NCBI GenBank assembly: GCA_030544215.1
Contig: JARZZO010000004.1
Location: 47,791,980-47,855,979 of the forward strand
From: Zantedeschia hybrid cultivar
Taxonomy: Eukaryota > Streptophyta > Magnoliopsida > Alismatales > Araceae
Direction: 5' to 3'
Length of the DNA: 64,000 nt
The position numbers and the translations under genes are program-made. A model generated the notes under the pieces. It did not search any database, had not been told where the DNA came from, and worked only from the letters and a program-made list of their open reading frames with translations. Every line of letters begins with the position of its first letter. Position 1 is the stretch's first letter. This document shows positions 22,006-34,150 of the stretch, one piece after another.

Positions 22006-23130
22006 TAACACCTAGCATCTTAGACTCGGAATAGGCCCATTAGTACCTTGGTAAGCCCAGTAGTGGGGTTGGCTTTCAAATTTATTAAATTTTCTATAAT
22101 TTTTTAGATTTATAGTGAGTTGATTGAAATGCATCGTCCTGGGCAGACGCGATTCAAGTGGGTTGAATCATGTCGGGTTGAACGCGATTCGGAGTTTCCT
22201 GAGTCCAACCCGTGGCCGTCTCTCTCCTCTTCGAGTGCAGTAGGAGTCCACGTAGGACTCATGTTAACGACCTATTTAAGTTTCCATAGTGCGACCCAAG
22301 CCCCTTTCTTGATCTCCAAGCCATTAGAGAGCCCTAGAGAGAGGTTCATGGAGAGAATGGGTGCGGCGTGGTGCCTCTTTGCGGCATGCAAGGATGAGGA
22401 TGCGAGGACGATCCCCATGGCGTGAGAACGACCCGGCGAGCATGGTGGAAGCTTGTTGCCTTACCAAAGGTAGCCTTCTTTAAGTTCTCTTCGTAGTTAG
22501 AGAGGCAAGTGATGACGAATGATTAAAACATAGTATTTTCAACCTAGTTTGCTATCCAATATGTGTATGTGATGTATGGCTACATAGATATAATTTTTAG
22601 AGAATCTATGATGCATGGATCCCTTCTTTTTCCCACTTATTCATTGTTTTCGGGTTTCTGGAGAACCAGTACATAGAAGTGAAATGCGTCCATGCAAACC
22701 GATGCGATTTATGAAACATGTCGGCCATGCATGATGTGATTCACACTAAAAACTGGCTATTATCATTATCAGCTTCGTGTTAAACCATGCTAAGATTTAT
22801 GTAATATGAACTTATGATTTTGTGATGATTAGCTATGCTTGCAAGAAGTAGTTATTTCATGTTTAAATCATGCCATGATAATGATATTATTGTAGAGGAA
22901 TTATCTTAAGATATTCATGTTATAATTCTAATTAAGTCTTAATTATCTCTGTACCGAATTCATGAACATGTATAGACTATGATGCATCTGATACAACATG
23001 TTTAGATTCATGAAAGTTTATGCACGTTCATAGTTTCCTACAATAATTATGTTTATGAGAGAATCTGAAAAATATGGACTAATTGGTTGAATGGCGTCAG
23101 ACTGGATTTCGATGCGATTCAGAAGGTGAA
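22006..23130 (+). mobile_element. LTR-like sequence beginning TGTAACACC
   Basis: Starts TGTAACACCTAGCATC, a usual opening of gypsy Tekay/Del-type LTRs, exactly where the copia LTR fragment is interrupted. CTATTTAAG at about 22270 may be its TATA box, followed by GC-rich leader. The right boundary is uncertain (about 23130) and no target duplication was found. The 101-codon open frame at 22120-22425 has no motif. Confidence 0.45.
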
Positions 23131-23268
23131 TTGACAAATTAATTTCATGTTATTTCATACTTATTCCCCATTGTAGAGTACAACAATCCCTCTCCCAATT
23201 ATTTGATCTCTCTCTCTCTCCCCCGCGAAAGAGTCCATACTTTTCAAAATACTCTCTTACTCTACAAT

Positions 23269-23741
23269 TAGGGGTGGAAGTAGGCCAGGCCAGGCCAGAT
23301 TTTGCTAAAACAGGCTAGGCCTACATGGCAAAGGCTCAGCCTGGGCTTGGCCTATTGGCCTATTGTAGGCCAAAAAAGAGGCCTGGCCTGGCCTGTTTAG
23401 AAAAATCACTAGGCCTGACCTGGCTTGTTGGCTTGTTTAGGTCTATCAGAAAATACGCCAAAAATAGGCCTTCGTCTACAAGGCCAAAAAAGGCTTCGGC
23501 TTACAAGGTATTTATATATATATTATATATATTAAAAATATATATAATATAATATGTAAACAGGCCGGCCTGCAGGCCTATAAAATAGGCTTTTGAAAAA
23601 TAGGCCGGGCCTATTTGTGAAAATAGATCTATATGAAGGCCTTGGCCTGGCCTAAATTGCTAAACAGGCCAGGCCAGGCCAGGCTGACAGCTGGCCAGGC
23701 CGTAGGCCCCTAATAGGCCGCCCAGCCTACTTCCACCCCTA
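23269..23741. mobile_element. hAT MITE, 473 bp, built of AGGCC words
   Basis: Near-perfect ends: TAGGGGTGGAAGTAGGC on the left and the same word reverse-complemented on the right, flanked by a perfect 8 bp duplication TCTACAAT (23261-23268, 23742-23749). The interior is dominated by AGGCC/GGCCT, including GGCCAGGCCAGGCC near both ends, so each arm can pair with the other over long stretches. A central AT segment (23513-23552) separates the arms. No coding sequence. Confidence 0.92.
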
Positions 23742-23749
23742 TCTACAAT

Positions 23750-24690
23750 ATCCAATTACGCACATTCTCTATCTTTTTTCTTTCCCACCTTTCAAGTCTT
23801 AACTTTTTATCTTTTATTGCCACGTGTCAGTTAATGGACAACAATTTTCTTTCATGATGTATGCAATTTGTTAGGTGTTAAAAAATACTCTTTCATGACA
23901 TGTGCGATATGTAGGATTTTGTCGATGATGATTTTGCATCTATAATATTTGCCCGAATAGGAAATAAAAAGCTCGAACATGCACAAATGTCACCTGTGCA
24001 GAATTTATCCTCGCTTTAGGAGAATAATATTGGCGATGCCAAGATTTGAATCCTCTCCAATTAGAGCCATTGTACATAGCTAGACAATTGGCCTACTATT
24101 TTAAAAAAAATGACGATACAAACCTAATGTTTCAACAAGATGAGGGTTAATCCATCTTCACTCTCTCATTCCTCTATTTAACCTACTCTCATATTCTCTC
24201 TCTTCCTACCATTTCTCCATTAGTAACTTCCAACTCATTCCTAGTAACTTCTTTCTTGACACAGTATTTTTTTGCTTTTTATATAGGGTGATACTTGCTA
24301 CATCACGTAAGATAATACACAATCCTTTTTTTTTGAACTTTTAAGGTCGATCCCACCATGCGCCCATGTTCGTATAGCCCATCTCTAATTGGATGATCCG
24401 AAATTTTCTGAAAAATAAAAATTTGAGTCTTAATTTATTGGGTTTGGCTCATAGTCAACCCATTAAGGCCATCTTTTACTATTCAAATATAAGAAAACAG
24501 AAGTATACGAACCACTCGTACCTATGTTTATGTTAGTTGTTGGTGTAACAAGCATTTACTTACATTTCTTGAGAAAAAATAATATTTTACTTGCAGTAGA
24601 AATAATGTTGTGGGTAATATCATATTTGTGCATAGTATTAAAAAGGTAGTAGGTAATAGAATGATCTTTTAAAACCAAAACATAGAAAAA
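23750..24690. other. AT-rich DNA with one dispersed-repeat copy
   Basis: No gene. About 24330-24500 carries the dispersed repeat seen at 6239-6645 (GGATGATCCGAAATTTTCTG, then TTTGAGTCTTAAT and CCCATTAAGG). Confidence 0.5.
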
Positions 24691-24699
24691 ATCATTAGA

Positions 24700-25065
24700 C
24701 TACCTCTTTGGTAAAGGCCGCAAACCACCAAAACCTTGGCGGGCCTTTCCTAATATCACGACAATTCCTATCTCCTTCCCCCCAAATCTCCACACCCCTC
24801 CCCAAACTCCTAAACCCCCACAACCATTGTGTGGCAACATCTTCTTCCCCCATATCTTGTGGCGGTCTTCCCTCCTCCCAAATCCCCAAAATGGCCCCAT
24901 CCTTCGAATCTCCTATTGTCCCCTAACCCCCCACCCCGAATCCCCACACTGGCCCCATCCCCTAAACCCCCTGCTGCGGTGCTCCGCCCTTCCCCAAACC
25001 CCCTGCTGCTATTCCTGTGCGATAGACCCTCCTTAGTTGGACGTTGCTCTTCCTTTTGTTGTTGT
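24700..25065. repeat. C/A-rich low-complexity stretch
   Basis: Words such as CCCCAAA, CCCCATCC and AACCCCCTGCTGC repeat irregularly. Open frames on both strands here are compositional artefacts. AAACCCCCTGCTGC occurs twice about 35 bp apart (24967, 25001). Confidence 0.6.
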
Positions 25066-25073
25066 GTGGCGGG

Positions 25074-25503
25074 TAGGACTGGCAATGAGCCGAGCCGCTC
25101 GCAAGCCACTCACGCTCGGCTCAGTTCTGACTCAGTTTGGCTCGACTCGAAACCTCAAACGAGCCAAGCTCAAGCCTAGGTTAAAGCTCGAATGGCTTAA
25201 TGAGCCGAGCTCAAGCTTATTGTGGCTTGGCTCGTAGGCTCGTGAGTCGGCTCGATATATTTAATATATATTTTTTAATTTCTTAAATTATGTCAAGTAG
25301 CAGTAGGTCTTCTATCATGTGTGGGTGTGACTATCCAGATTTCAGTGGTTCGAACTCGAGCCGAGCCGAGCTCGAGTCTGACAAAAACGGGACGAGCAGA
25401 GCTCGAGCCCAGATTTGGAGCTTGAACCAAACTCGAGCTCGAGCAACCTTCTTTCACCCGAGCCAGCCAACACTCGGCTCGGCTTGGCTCATTGTCTGCC
25501 CTA
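25074..25503. mobile_element. hAT MITE, 430 bp, built of GAGCC words
   Basis: The left end is TAGGACTGGCAATGAGCCG and the right end, reverse-complemented, is TAGGGCAGACAATGAGCCA. A perfect 8 bp duplication GTGGCGGG flanks it (25066-25073, 25504-25511). The arms repeat GAGCCGAGC and GCTCGAGC, giving it strong self-pairing potential. No coding sequence. Confidence 0.9.
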
Positions 25504-25567
25504 GTGGCGGGCCCTCCTTACTCGGATGCTTTTGTTGTTAGTATGTGGCTCCATGATCTAATAAGCC

Positions 25568-25568
<1 letters not shown>

Positions 25569-25651
<83 letters not shown>
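25569..25651. repeat. (CT)n(AT)n compound microsatellite
   Basis: About 32 bp of CT is followed directly by about 51 bp of AT. Confidence 0.95.
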
Positions 25652-25654
<3 letters not shown>

Positions 25655-25929
25655 GTATTGAAATAAATTGTTCATCGTCCGATTGAGGACTCAATTACAT
25701 ATAAAATGATTATGCTCTTTCACGGTTTTCCCTGGTTCATATCTTTCCTTCCCGGCTTAGGACTCTATTTCTAACTTTTATAAGAACACACGAATTGCTA
25801 CTCTTCCTTAATTTCTCTTATTCCCCAAAGCTTCGGTGTTTTCAGCTCTTTCTCTTTCCAACTTATGTCCATACATAGGAAATATAATCTTCTATTATGT
25901 TGTCTTTTATCCCTATCGGTTAATCGCTA

Positions 25930-27160
25930 TCATCAGGTTTCTGTTGGTTTTGAAAGATTTAGATCTCGACATTTTTCAAGTTCATATCTCAATTATTGTT
26001 TTGTCTTAAGAGATGATTACATATTCTGATTTTGATGTTAAAAATTATTTTTAAAATGGTAAACAAGATTTCTTTTAATAATTTACCATGCATGTGATCC
26101 CCATGACCCATTTTTTTTTACATATCTTTTCCTTTTCTTTTCTTTTTTTTTTTTTGGGGGGGGGGGATAGAAAGGGTAGTCGTGATTGTGATAAATTATT
26201 CTTGTCTATGTTTTATTCATTCATGTTTTTAACCATGTGACTATTTTTTGATAAGTTGTTCAATTATATACGTTTAAAACGCAACAATGCATAAACATAT
26301 AAATGACAATAACTCCATTCTTTTTTCAAGTTCCACGGAAATCGATTTTCTTCTCCCAAAGTTGGGTAGCTTAACCAGATTTTTAATTTACTTTGAGGAT
26401 TGAGTTTTTCCCTCCTAAAATTAGATTACTTACGCTTGTTTCTTCTGATTGAAATCAGAATCAGTCAATTTTACGAATCATATCTCTATGATCCTTTCTT
26501 TTCCAAAAATCTGATCGCTTAAGTAGGTCCCCATGATTGTTGTATGTTCATATATTTTATTGTTAGTGGGAATTGCACTATATTACCTTTCGATGTGCAA
26601 TTCTGACAATAATTCACCCTGTGATTATTTTTTTATAATTTTTTCAATTGTATAGTTTAAAATAATAGTATGCCAAAAGCATATAGTTCGCATGTGCTCG
26701 ATTCAACAATTGTTTTTTTTTACTTCCCTCGAGAATTGATTCCTTCCTTCTTGATGTAGTCTAATTAAGATTGGAATCTGGGCTAATTTTGTGAATGAAA
26801 CTCGTGATTGTTTCTAAATACCATTTTTTAATAAAAAGGATAGTATTGCTTAGTAATAAATTATGCTCGTCCATGCTTGAATCAGCTCTTCTTTAGCCAT
26901 GAGATTATTTTTGGGTAAGTTTTTTCAATTATATAAGTTACAACATATTATGACATAAACATACAGTTGGTGTATACTCAATTTAGCTTGAACCTATTTT
27001 TTTATTTTTTATTTCCTTGGAGGATCCAATTTTTCCCTCCCAAATTCTGATAGGCTAACCAGAGTTTTAATTTCCTTTGGTTTTTCCCTTCCACAATCGC
27101 TATAGGCCAGCCAATTTTGTGAACTAAATCACAATGACCCTGTCGATATACAGTATTTTT
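25930..27160. repeat. Degenerate tandem repeat, three units of roughly 300-370 bp
   Basis: Each unit contains a word like GTGATTATTTTT..ATAA, then TTCAATTATATA.GTT, a CATAAACATA segment, and TCC.TTTTCCCTCC ending in CTAACCAGA. Copies start near 26180, 26610 and 26860. Similarity is low, so boundaries are approximate. No coding sequence. A run of 9-10 G follows T-rich sequence at 26156-26167. Confidence 0.5.
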
Positions 27161-27238
27161 TGGATAAGAAAATGGTTGTGCCTGTGATGAAATATTGTTG
27201 CCAATTCATAATATTTTACTAATAACCTGTCTCACTAA

Positions 27239-27529
27239 GAGTCCATTTGGTTCTTCATCAAAGATATTCTAATGGAAAATATTTTTTAAGGAAATAGATT
27301 TACATGGAAAATGAAAACAAAATTCATCACTTTGTATGTATGAAAATATTTTAAACTGTTTTGGAAAAGGCTATTTGGTCTTTTATCCTATGGATTCTAA
27401 AATTGGAAAAAGGAGTCAACGAAGTAGGTTTTTCGTTGACTAGTCTTCTAGATAACTAAATAAGTTATTGTGATATACTTTTGAGAAAAGCTTTTGATGT
27501 GCCTATTTTGTATGGAACCAAACAGATCC
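27239..27529. mobile_element. Tourist-like (PIF/Harbinger) MITE, 291 bp
   Basis: The left end is GAGTCCATTTGGTTC and the right end, reverse-complemented, is GGATCTGTTTGGTTC. TAA flanks both ends (27236-27238, 27530-27532), the three-base target duplication of PIF/Harbinger elements. Non-coding. Confidence 0.8.
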
Positions 27530-27696
27530 TAAGCTTTAGGTAAAGTGTAAATTTCTAAGCTTTAGTCATGTCTCTTTGGTTAACATGCCTTAATAGCTCA
27601 CTGAGGCATTGAGTTGAAATCTTTAAATTGTGTAAAACTCAAAGGATGATGAAAAGATGTCCTTGTGGGATTAGTGCCACATGATACACGTGTACG

Positions 27697-27936
27697 ACTT
27701 TTTTTCTTTTTCGGTTGCCTAGTGTAGTGGCAGAGAGCCATACATACATCATATTTACAAACCACCAGGGATCAATTCCTAGAAAATCCATGCCATTTTG
27801 GTTAACACAAGCCCACGCCCAAGGGAAGGGCAAACCCAAATCGATAAACACACCCAACACTGGGCCCGGGCTAGAACATAGGACCTCTCGCTCCCAGCAG
27901 GGGGATGTCCCCACTGGGCTACTACCCAAGGGACAA
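27697..27936 (-). mobile_element. tRNA-derived SINE-like element
   Basis: Read on the minus strand from 27936: TAGCCCAGTGG (27921-27911) fits a polymerase III A box, and about 30 bp later GTTCTAGCC in TATGTTCTAGCCCG fits a degenerate B box (GGTTCGANNCC). The body runs about 200 bp and ends with an A-rich tail, GAAAAAGAAAAAAAG (27709-27695). The head resembles plant tRNA-related SINEs. No clear target duplication was found. Confidence 0.55.
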
Positions 27937-28750
27937 ATGTACAACAAGCTACAAGATTTACATGCTAAGATGACTGCATGTTGCAGGAGATGCTGCCTAT
28001 CATATAAAATTATGGTCATAAAATGATAATTATTAAATGTCTTCCTCACATTTATTTCCATGCAGACTACTATGATCAAAACATCAACACATTGGTGAAC
28101 ATCTAATCAAAATATCCAATTCTATAATGGTCAAATGTTTGCAGACGTATTCATTCTATAGAGAGGCATTGATGCTATCACAAGTTGTGCAACAAATATA
28201 AAAATTAAATTTTGACGAGCAACTCTAAGTTACTTTCTCTCGTCACATTATTTTCTATCTTCTCCCCCTGTTACCTTATTTACATGCTCTTTTATCATCA
28301 TCCCATGTTAATTTTAGGAGTTTTCATCTGTCACGCTTAACATATACTAAGATTTAGCCATGAAAATTGAAGGAATTTTTTTCTTCATTCTTATTTTCAT
28401 CTACCTAATACAACGGCAAGCAATATGAAAAAAAGGTTTGATAGATGGTTTATATAATATTATATTAATTGATTATATGTTGAACATATGCATCGTGCGT
28501 TCCACTATATATATATCACACATTGGGGCTCAATTTATTTTCTAGATTTTTTGGGTCATCCAATCAGAGATTGAGATGTACGAGTATGTGGATCATGGTG
28601 GGGCTAATTCTAAAAAAATTAATTATTTGAAAATGCCTACACCGCCATGCAGTGCAGTGCAACAAGTTTTTTTTTATATATAAATACTAAGTAGCATCTT
28701 AAAAAGAGAAGTTGCCTTTTCTTATATAATATTGGTAAATGATATGATAT
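27937..28750. other. AT-rich DNA, no recognised gene
   Basis: No motif-bearing open frame. A copy of the dispersed repeat (TTTTTTGGGTCATCCAATCA) lies near 28545 in the opposite orientation. Confidence 0.45.
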
Positions 28751-28751
28751 G

Positions 28752-29277
28752 TAGAGGCATAGAAATGAGAGCTAAATAATCCCGTATCGGTTGTTAAGAA
28801 GGCAACCATGTGCTTATAAAGAAGGTCTCCACCTTCTTTTGAACAAAGGTCTTTTTCCTAAAAAGACAAAACCGTGAGACTCATGGGCTAAAGTGGACAA
28901 TGCCTTATTAGCGAGAGCCTAGGTTCCTTTCTGCAATTTTGATGTCGTCTCTAGGAACCCAGGCCATACACATACGCTTGCTTTCTTAAGGGACTGTGTA
29001 GAGGCATAGAAATGGGGGCTAAATAATTTTGCATCAGTTGTTGAGAATGCAATCATGTGCTTACAACAAAGGTCCACCACCTTCTTCCCAACAAGAATCC
29101 TTTTCCCCCAAAAGACAAAACCGTGAGGCCCATGGGCTAAAGCGGACCATGGGGGCCCTTCTTTGTAAGCACATGGTTGGCTTTTCAACAACTGAGACGG
29201 GGTTATTTAACCCACATTTCTATACCTCTGCACAACTCCTTGAGAAGGCAAGCATATGTATTTGAGCTAGGGTTCCC
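28752..29277. repeat. Foldback repeat: two direct and one inverted copy
   Basis: A unit reading AGAGGCATAGAAATG, GGCTAAATAA, CAGTTGTT..GAA..CAA, CATGTGCTTA occurs directly at about 28752-28850 and 28997-29075, and inverted at 29142-29245. The second and third copies, with flanking AGGAACCC and GGGTTCCC, form arms at about 28954-29075 and 29142-29277, an imperfect hairpin of about 120 bp arms. It sits just inside the gypsy-type primer-binding site at 29270-29291. Confidence 0.75.
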
Positions 29278-30135
29278 ACGGACAATACCAATGTGTGGCG
29301 GTAAAAAAATTAGGGGATGCTAAGGACCGTTTGATCTAATCTCTAGTTACTCGATAGAATTGGTATTGAGTAGGAAGATACACAGGGGCAAGGAGCTACA
29401 AGAAGAAGAAGACGGTCAGGGGGTCCCCCTTCTAGATGAGAGAAAGACCCTCTGAAGCCTAAGTCAGATCCTTGAGTAGAACGAATGCTGAATGACTAAG
29501 ATTTTTTTGGTGCAAGAGTGCGTACCTTATTCTAAAGGGAGGCTAATATATTTATACCACCTTCTATGTAAAGCACTGGAGGGCAATTCCATAACGACTA
29601 GTAGTGGCCCCTGATTTGAGCCTCCTGATTGAGGGGATCGTGGGCCTCTAGGCTGGGATGCATGATCCTCTCACTCCATTGGAGATGGAGATCATAGGGC
29701 CTTGCCTTGAACTGACAGTTTTTGTGTATTGACCGTAATTCAAATCAACATAATTTGATTTATCTCGAGAGTCCCTGCCTTCTCGGGAAGTCAGGGATCT
29801 CAGTTCTCGAGTCTTGGAGGCCATGACTTATCTAATTGAGCAAGGGAGAAGCTTGGTCCTCCCGAGAGTCCGAGAGTCTAGCCCTCTCGAGAGTCGGAGA
29901 AAACCTCTTTGAGAGCCTAGTTCTTCTTGGGAGACGTTGTTGGACAAACATTGGCCTCTTTGGAGATTAACCCTCTTGGAAGTTTGGGCCCTCCTCTCGG
30001 GGTCTGAGGTCCCAACTTGCCTATCGAGAACTTGCATATGCTCAAGTGACCCCTGCACATGACCCTACGTGGGCTGCGGGTCCTCAGCGCTTTCTTTCAT
30101 TGGGCCTAATTGAGTTGAAGCCTAATTACCCCTCA
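29270..30135 (-). mobile_element. Gypsy (Tat/Athila-like) 5' LTR with primer-binding site
   Basis: On the minus strand an LTR-like segment runs from TGAGGGGTAATTAGG (30135) to CCGCCACACA (29292), about 844 bp. It is followed at once by TTGGTATTGTCCGTGGGAAC, a decayed form of the primer-binding region TTGGCGCCGTCTGTGGGAA of Tat/Athila elements. A TATA-like GTATAAATAT lies near 29555 on this strand. CTCGAGAGTC-type words repeat at 29765-29910. No gag or pol was recognised beyond the primer site. Confidence 0.55.
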
Positions 30136-30779
30136 TTATGATAGATATATTATTCTTATTTTGACTACTTTTTATGGACAAAAGTGTAAAAAGAACAAAA
30201 TAGATGACTATTTAGTTACACCATCTTTTTCTTAACTTAAGTGGTACATAGACAAAACTCGGAATTGATTCGAAGACTTACTAATATTGACACTCAACAA
30301 TAAACAAAAATATGCTCTAAAAAAAAAAAAAAATGTTGCACTAAATGTGAATACAAGTATTAATGCACATAGAGGACAATGATAAGCCTTTCAAATTAAT
30401 AATTTTTTTCTTTCATTATTAAGAAGAAACTTTGATGATTGAATTGACCATTTATCTTGTTTCAATTCATCAATATAAGTTCAAAAACACATAAATGTCA
30501 AAATTATATGCATTCAACATCTTAAATATAACTCTAATAAAAACTAATATGAGATTAGATTAGGTGAATGAGATATATCATAATTTTGATCAATAAGAAT
30601 CTCATTCGTTTTTACTAGAAAAACATTGTTGAAATTAATAACATGCCACTCAACTAGAGCCAATGAACTCTCTTGTGGGATTTAAAATCTCAAAAATTTT
30701 ATAATTTTTAATTCTTTCTACTAATTCTTATATATATATCTTCTCGATGCATGAAAAGTATTAATTATTTTCCTATTTT
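30136..30779. other. AT-rich DNA leading into satellite
   Basis: No gene. It may include decayed satellite units, but none can be aligned with confidence. Confidence 0.4.
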
Positions 30780-33700
30780 TTATTGTTTCTTATGAAAAGG
30801 ATAAAAACTATGTGGCAAATGTTGTAAAGTGAAAAGACTAGTAAATGGTGCAATATTAATGTTAGTCTAATATTTTAATGATATTAAAGTTAATTTCATA
30901 TCTTCCTATATTACTTTATCATCATTATCTTTATCATTTATGAGTTTTTATCGTGATCTTGTAAAATTGTTTTTAATATGATCTATTTTCATATTTTCTT
31001 GTAAATATTTTTGTTATTTTAAGTTAGTTTATTAAAAAGATTGAAACCCATATTTTTTAATATTTATATTGGATATTGTAATTTAAAAGTTTGACATTTT
31101 TTAAACATGATCTTAAGAAGATGGAGGTTTGTCCAAGATAGTAATGTACTTCAATCACTAGAATTGGTTTTTCATAATAATAGAATAAAAGGTCTACCTG
31201 ATGTATTCTATACTTCCTCCATTATCTACCACTATATGTCAATTGTCTACTATGCAAGATTTATTTTGCATGTAAATATAAGTGTTATCGAGCATGAAAG
31301 TCAACAATGATTTGCTCTTTCTCGACGAATGATCATTTACTCTTTAAACTGATGTTGTATTTTATGTAATTATTTTTTCATCAATTTGATGGCTACGATA
31401 GTCATTTATCTTCATCCATTTCATTAATCCAAGTTTAAAACTACAGAAATGTCAAAATTGTAAAGTATATTAAAGGACCTTTCTATATTTTTATAAAAAA
31501 ATTTCATTTTTGAATTTTTTATAAATTAAAAATATAATTTTTTATTTCAATTTTAATCTCTTTATGCGCAATAAAATCTATGGGAAAAGACTCTTTAAAA
31601 TGGGAAAGACTTGTGAATGGTGTAATACTAATGTTATTCTAATATTTTAATAATGCCAAATTTATTAATATTTGAACTTATTACTTATCATCCTATTTTT
31701 ATCTTAAAAATACTTATCTTTATTACAATGTTCTAAAAGTATATTTTATAGGATCTTTTTATATTTTTATAAGCAAATTTTATCTTGAATTATTTTCTTA
31801 TACATATTACGAACGTATATGCATTTCATAATTTATATTTTTAAGATGTTTTATCTATTTTTAGACAGATCAATTCTTCTTAATATAAGAAAATACTGTC
31901 TATTTTTTATTTTTTATTTCTATCTTTAATCTCCTTATGAGAAAAAGAAATATATGGGAAAAGACTTTTTAATGGGAAAAGCTTATGAATGATCTAATAC
32001 TAATGTTATTTTAGTATTTTAATAATGTCAAATTTATTAATCTTTGTACTTATTATTTATTATCCTATTTTATATTTAACAATTTTATTTTTATTTTAAT
32101 ATTCTAAAAGTATATTTAAGGACCTTTTTACATTTTTATAAACAAATTTCATTTTGGAATTTTTTACAAATTTTAGTTATATTTTTTATTTTTTATTTCA
32201 AGGTTAATCTCTTTATGCAAAATAAAATCTATGGGAAAAGACTCTTTAAAATGGGAAAGACTTGTGAATGGTGTAATACTAATGTTACTCTAATATTTTA
32301 ATAATGCCAAATTTATTAATATTTGAACTTATTACTTATCATCCTATTTTTATCTTAAAAATACTTATATGTATTACAATGTTCTAAAAGTATATTTTAT
32401 AGGATCGTATATTTTTATAAGCAAATTTTATCTTGAATTATTTTCTTATACATATTACGAACGTATATGCATTTCGTAATTTATATTTTTAAGATATTTT
32501 ATCTATTTTTAGACGGATCAATTCTTCTGTATATAAGAAAATACTATCTTTTTTTTTTATTTCTTTCTTTAATCTCCTTATGAGAAAAAGAAATATATGG
32601 GAAAAGACTTTTTAATGGGAAAAGCTTGTGAATGGTCTAATACTAATGTTATTTTAGTATTTTAATAATGTCAAATTTATTAATCTTTGTACTTATTATT
32701 TATCATCCTATTTTTATATTTGACAATTTTATTTTTTATTTTAATATTCTAAAATTATATTTAAGGACCTTTTTATATTTTATAAAAAAATTCATTTTGG
32801 GATTTTTTATAAATTTAATTTAATTTTTTATTTTTTATTTCAGGGTTAATCTCTTTATGTGAAATAAAATCTATGGGAAAAGACTCTTTAAAATGGGAAA
32901 GACTTTTGAATGGTGTAGTACTAATGTTACTCTAATATTTTAATAATGCCAAATTTATTAATATTTTAACGTATTACTTATCATCCTATTTTTATCTTAA
33001 AAATACTTATCTTTATTACAATGTTCTAAAAGTATATTTTATAGGATCCTTTTATATTTTATAAGCAAAGTTTATCTTGGATCATTTTCTTATACATATT
33101 ACAAACGTATATGCATTTCATAATTTATATTTTTAAGATATTTTATCTATTTTTAGACGGATCAATTCTTCTTAATATAAGAAAATACTATCTATTTTTT
33201 ATTTCTATCTTTAATCTCCTTATGAGAAAATAAAATATATGGGAAAAGACTTTTGAATGGGAAAAGCTTGTGAATAGTCTAATACTAATGTTATTCTAGT
33301 ATTTTAATAATGTCAAATTTATTCATCTTTGAACTTATTATTTATCATCCTATTTTTATATCTAACAATTTTATTTTTTTATAATATTCTAAAAGTACGT
33401 TTATAGGATCTTTTTACATTTTTATAAACAAATGTTATTTTGGACTTTTATAAATTTTACTTATATTTTTATTTTTATTTCAATTTTAATCTCTTTATGC
33501 GAAGTAAAACCTATGGCAAAAGACTCTTTCAAATGGGAAAGACATGTGAATGGTGTAACACTAATGTTATTCTAATATTTTAATAATGCCAAATTTATTA
33601 ATATTTGAACTTATTACTTATCATTCTATTTTTATCTTAAAAATACTTACCTTTATTATAATGTTCTAAAAGTATATTTTATAGGAGCTTTTTATATTTT

Positions 33701-34150
33701 TATAAGCAAATTTTATCTTGAATTATTTTCTTATGCATATTACGAACGTATATGCAATTCATAATTTATATTTTTAAAATATTTTATCTATTTTTAGATG
33801 GATCAATTCTTCTTAATATAAGAAAACACTATCTATTTTTTATTTTTTATTTCTATCTTTAATCTCCTTATGAGAAAATGAAAGATTTGGGAAAAGACTT
33901 TTTAATGGGAAAGGCTTGTGAATGGTCTAATACTAATGTTATTCTAGTATTTTAATAATGTCAAATTTATTCATCTTTGTACTTATTATTTATCATCCTA
34001 TTTTTATATTAACAATTTTATGTTTTGTTATAATATTCTAAAAGTATATTTATAGGATCTTTTTATATTTTTATAAACAAATTTCATTTTGGAATTTTTC
34101 TATAAATTTTACAACATATATATATTTTCATAATTTATAGTTTTAAAATG
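30780..34150. repeat. AT-rich dimeric tandem satellite, period about 645 bp
   Basis: Four clear dimers and one eroded leading unit. Each dimer has an A part (about 370 bp, landmark ATCTATGGGAAAAGACTC at 31577, 32228, 32870 and, as ACCTATGGCAAAAGACTC, 33510) and a B part (about 275 bp, landmark TGGGAAAAGACTTTT with spacing starting at 31955, 32598, 33240, 33888). A-to-A spacing is 651, 642 and 640 bp; B-to-B is 643, 642 and 648. A and B share a block, GAATGGT.TAATACTAATG, and TTTTAATAATG.CAAATTTATT, but differ elsewhere, so this is a higher-order repeat. No coding potential. Confidence 0.9.

Noticed and set aside
31107..31310. 67-codon frame in the satellite region
   Set aside because: No motif and located among decayed AT-rich satellite units.
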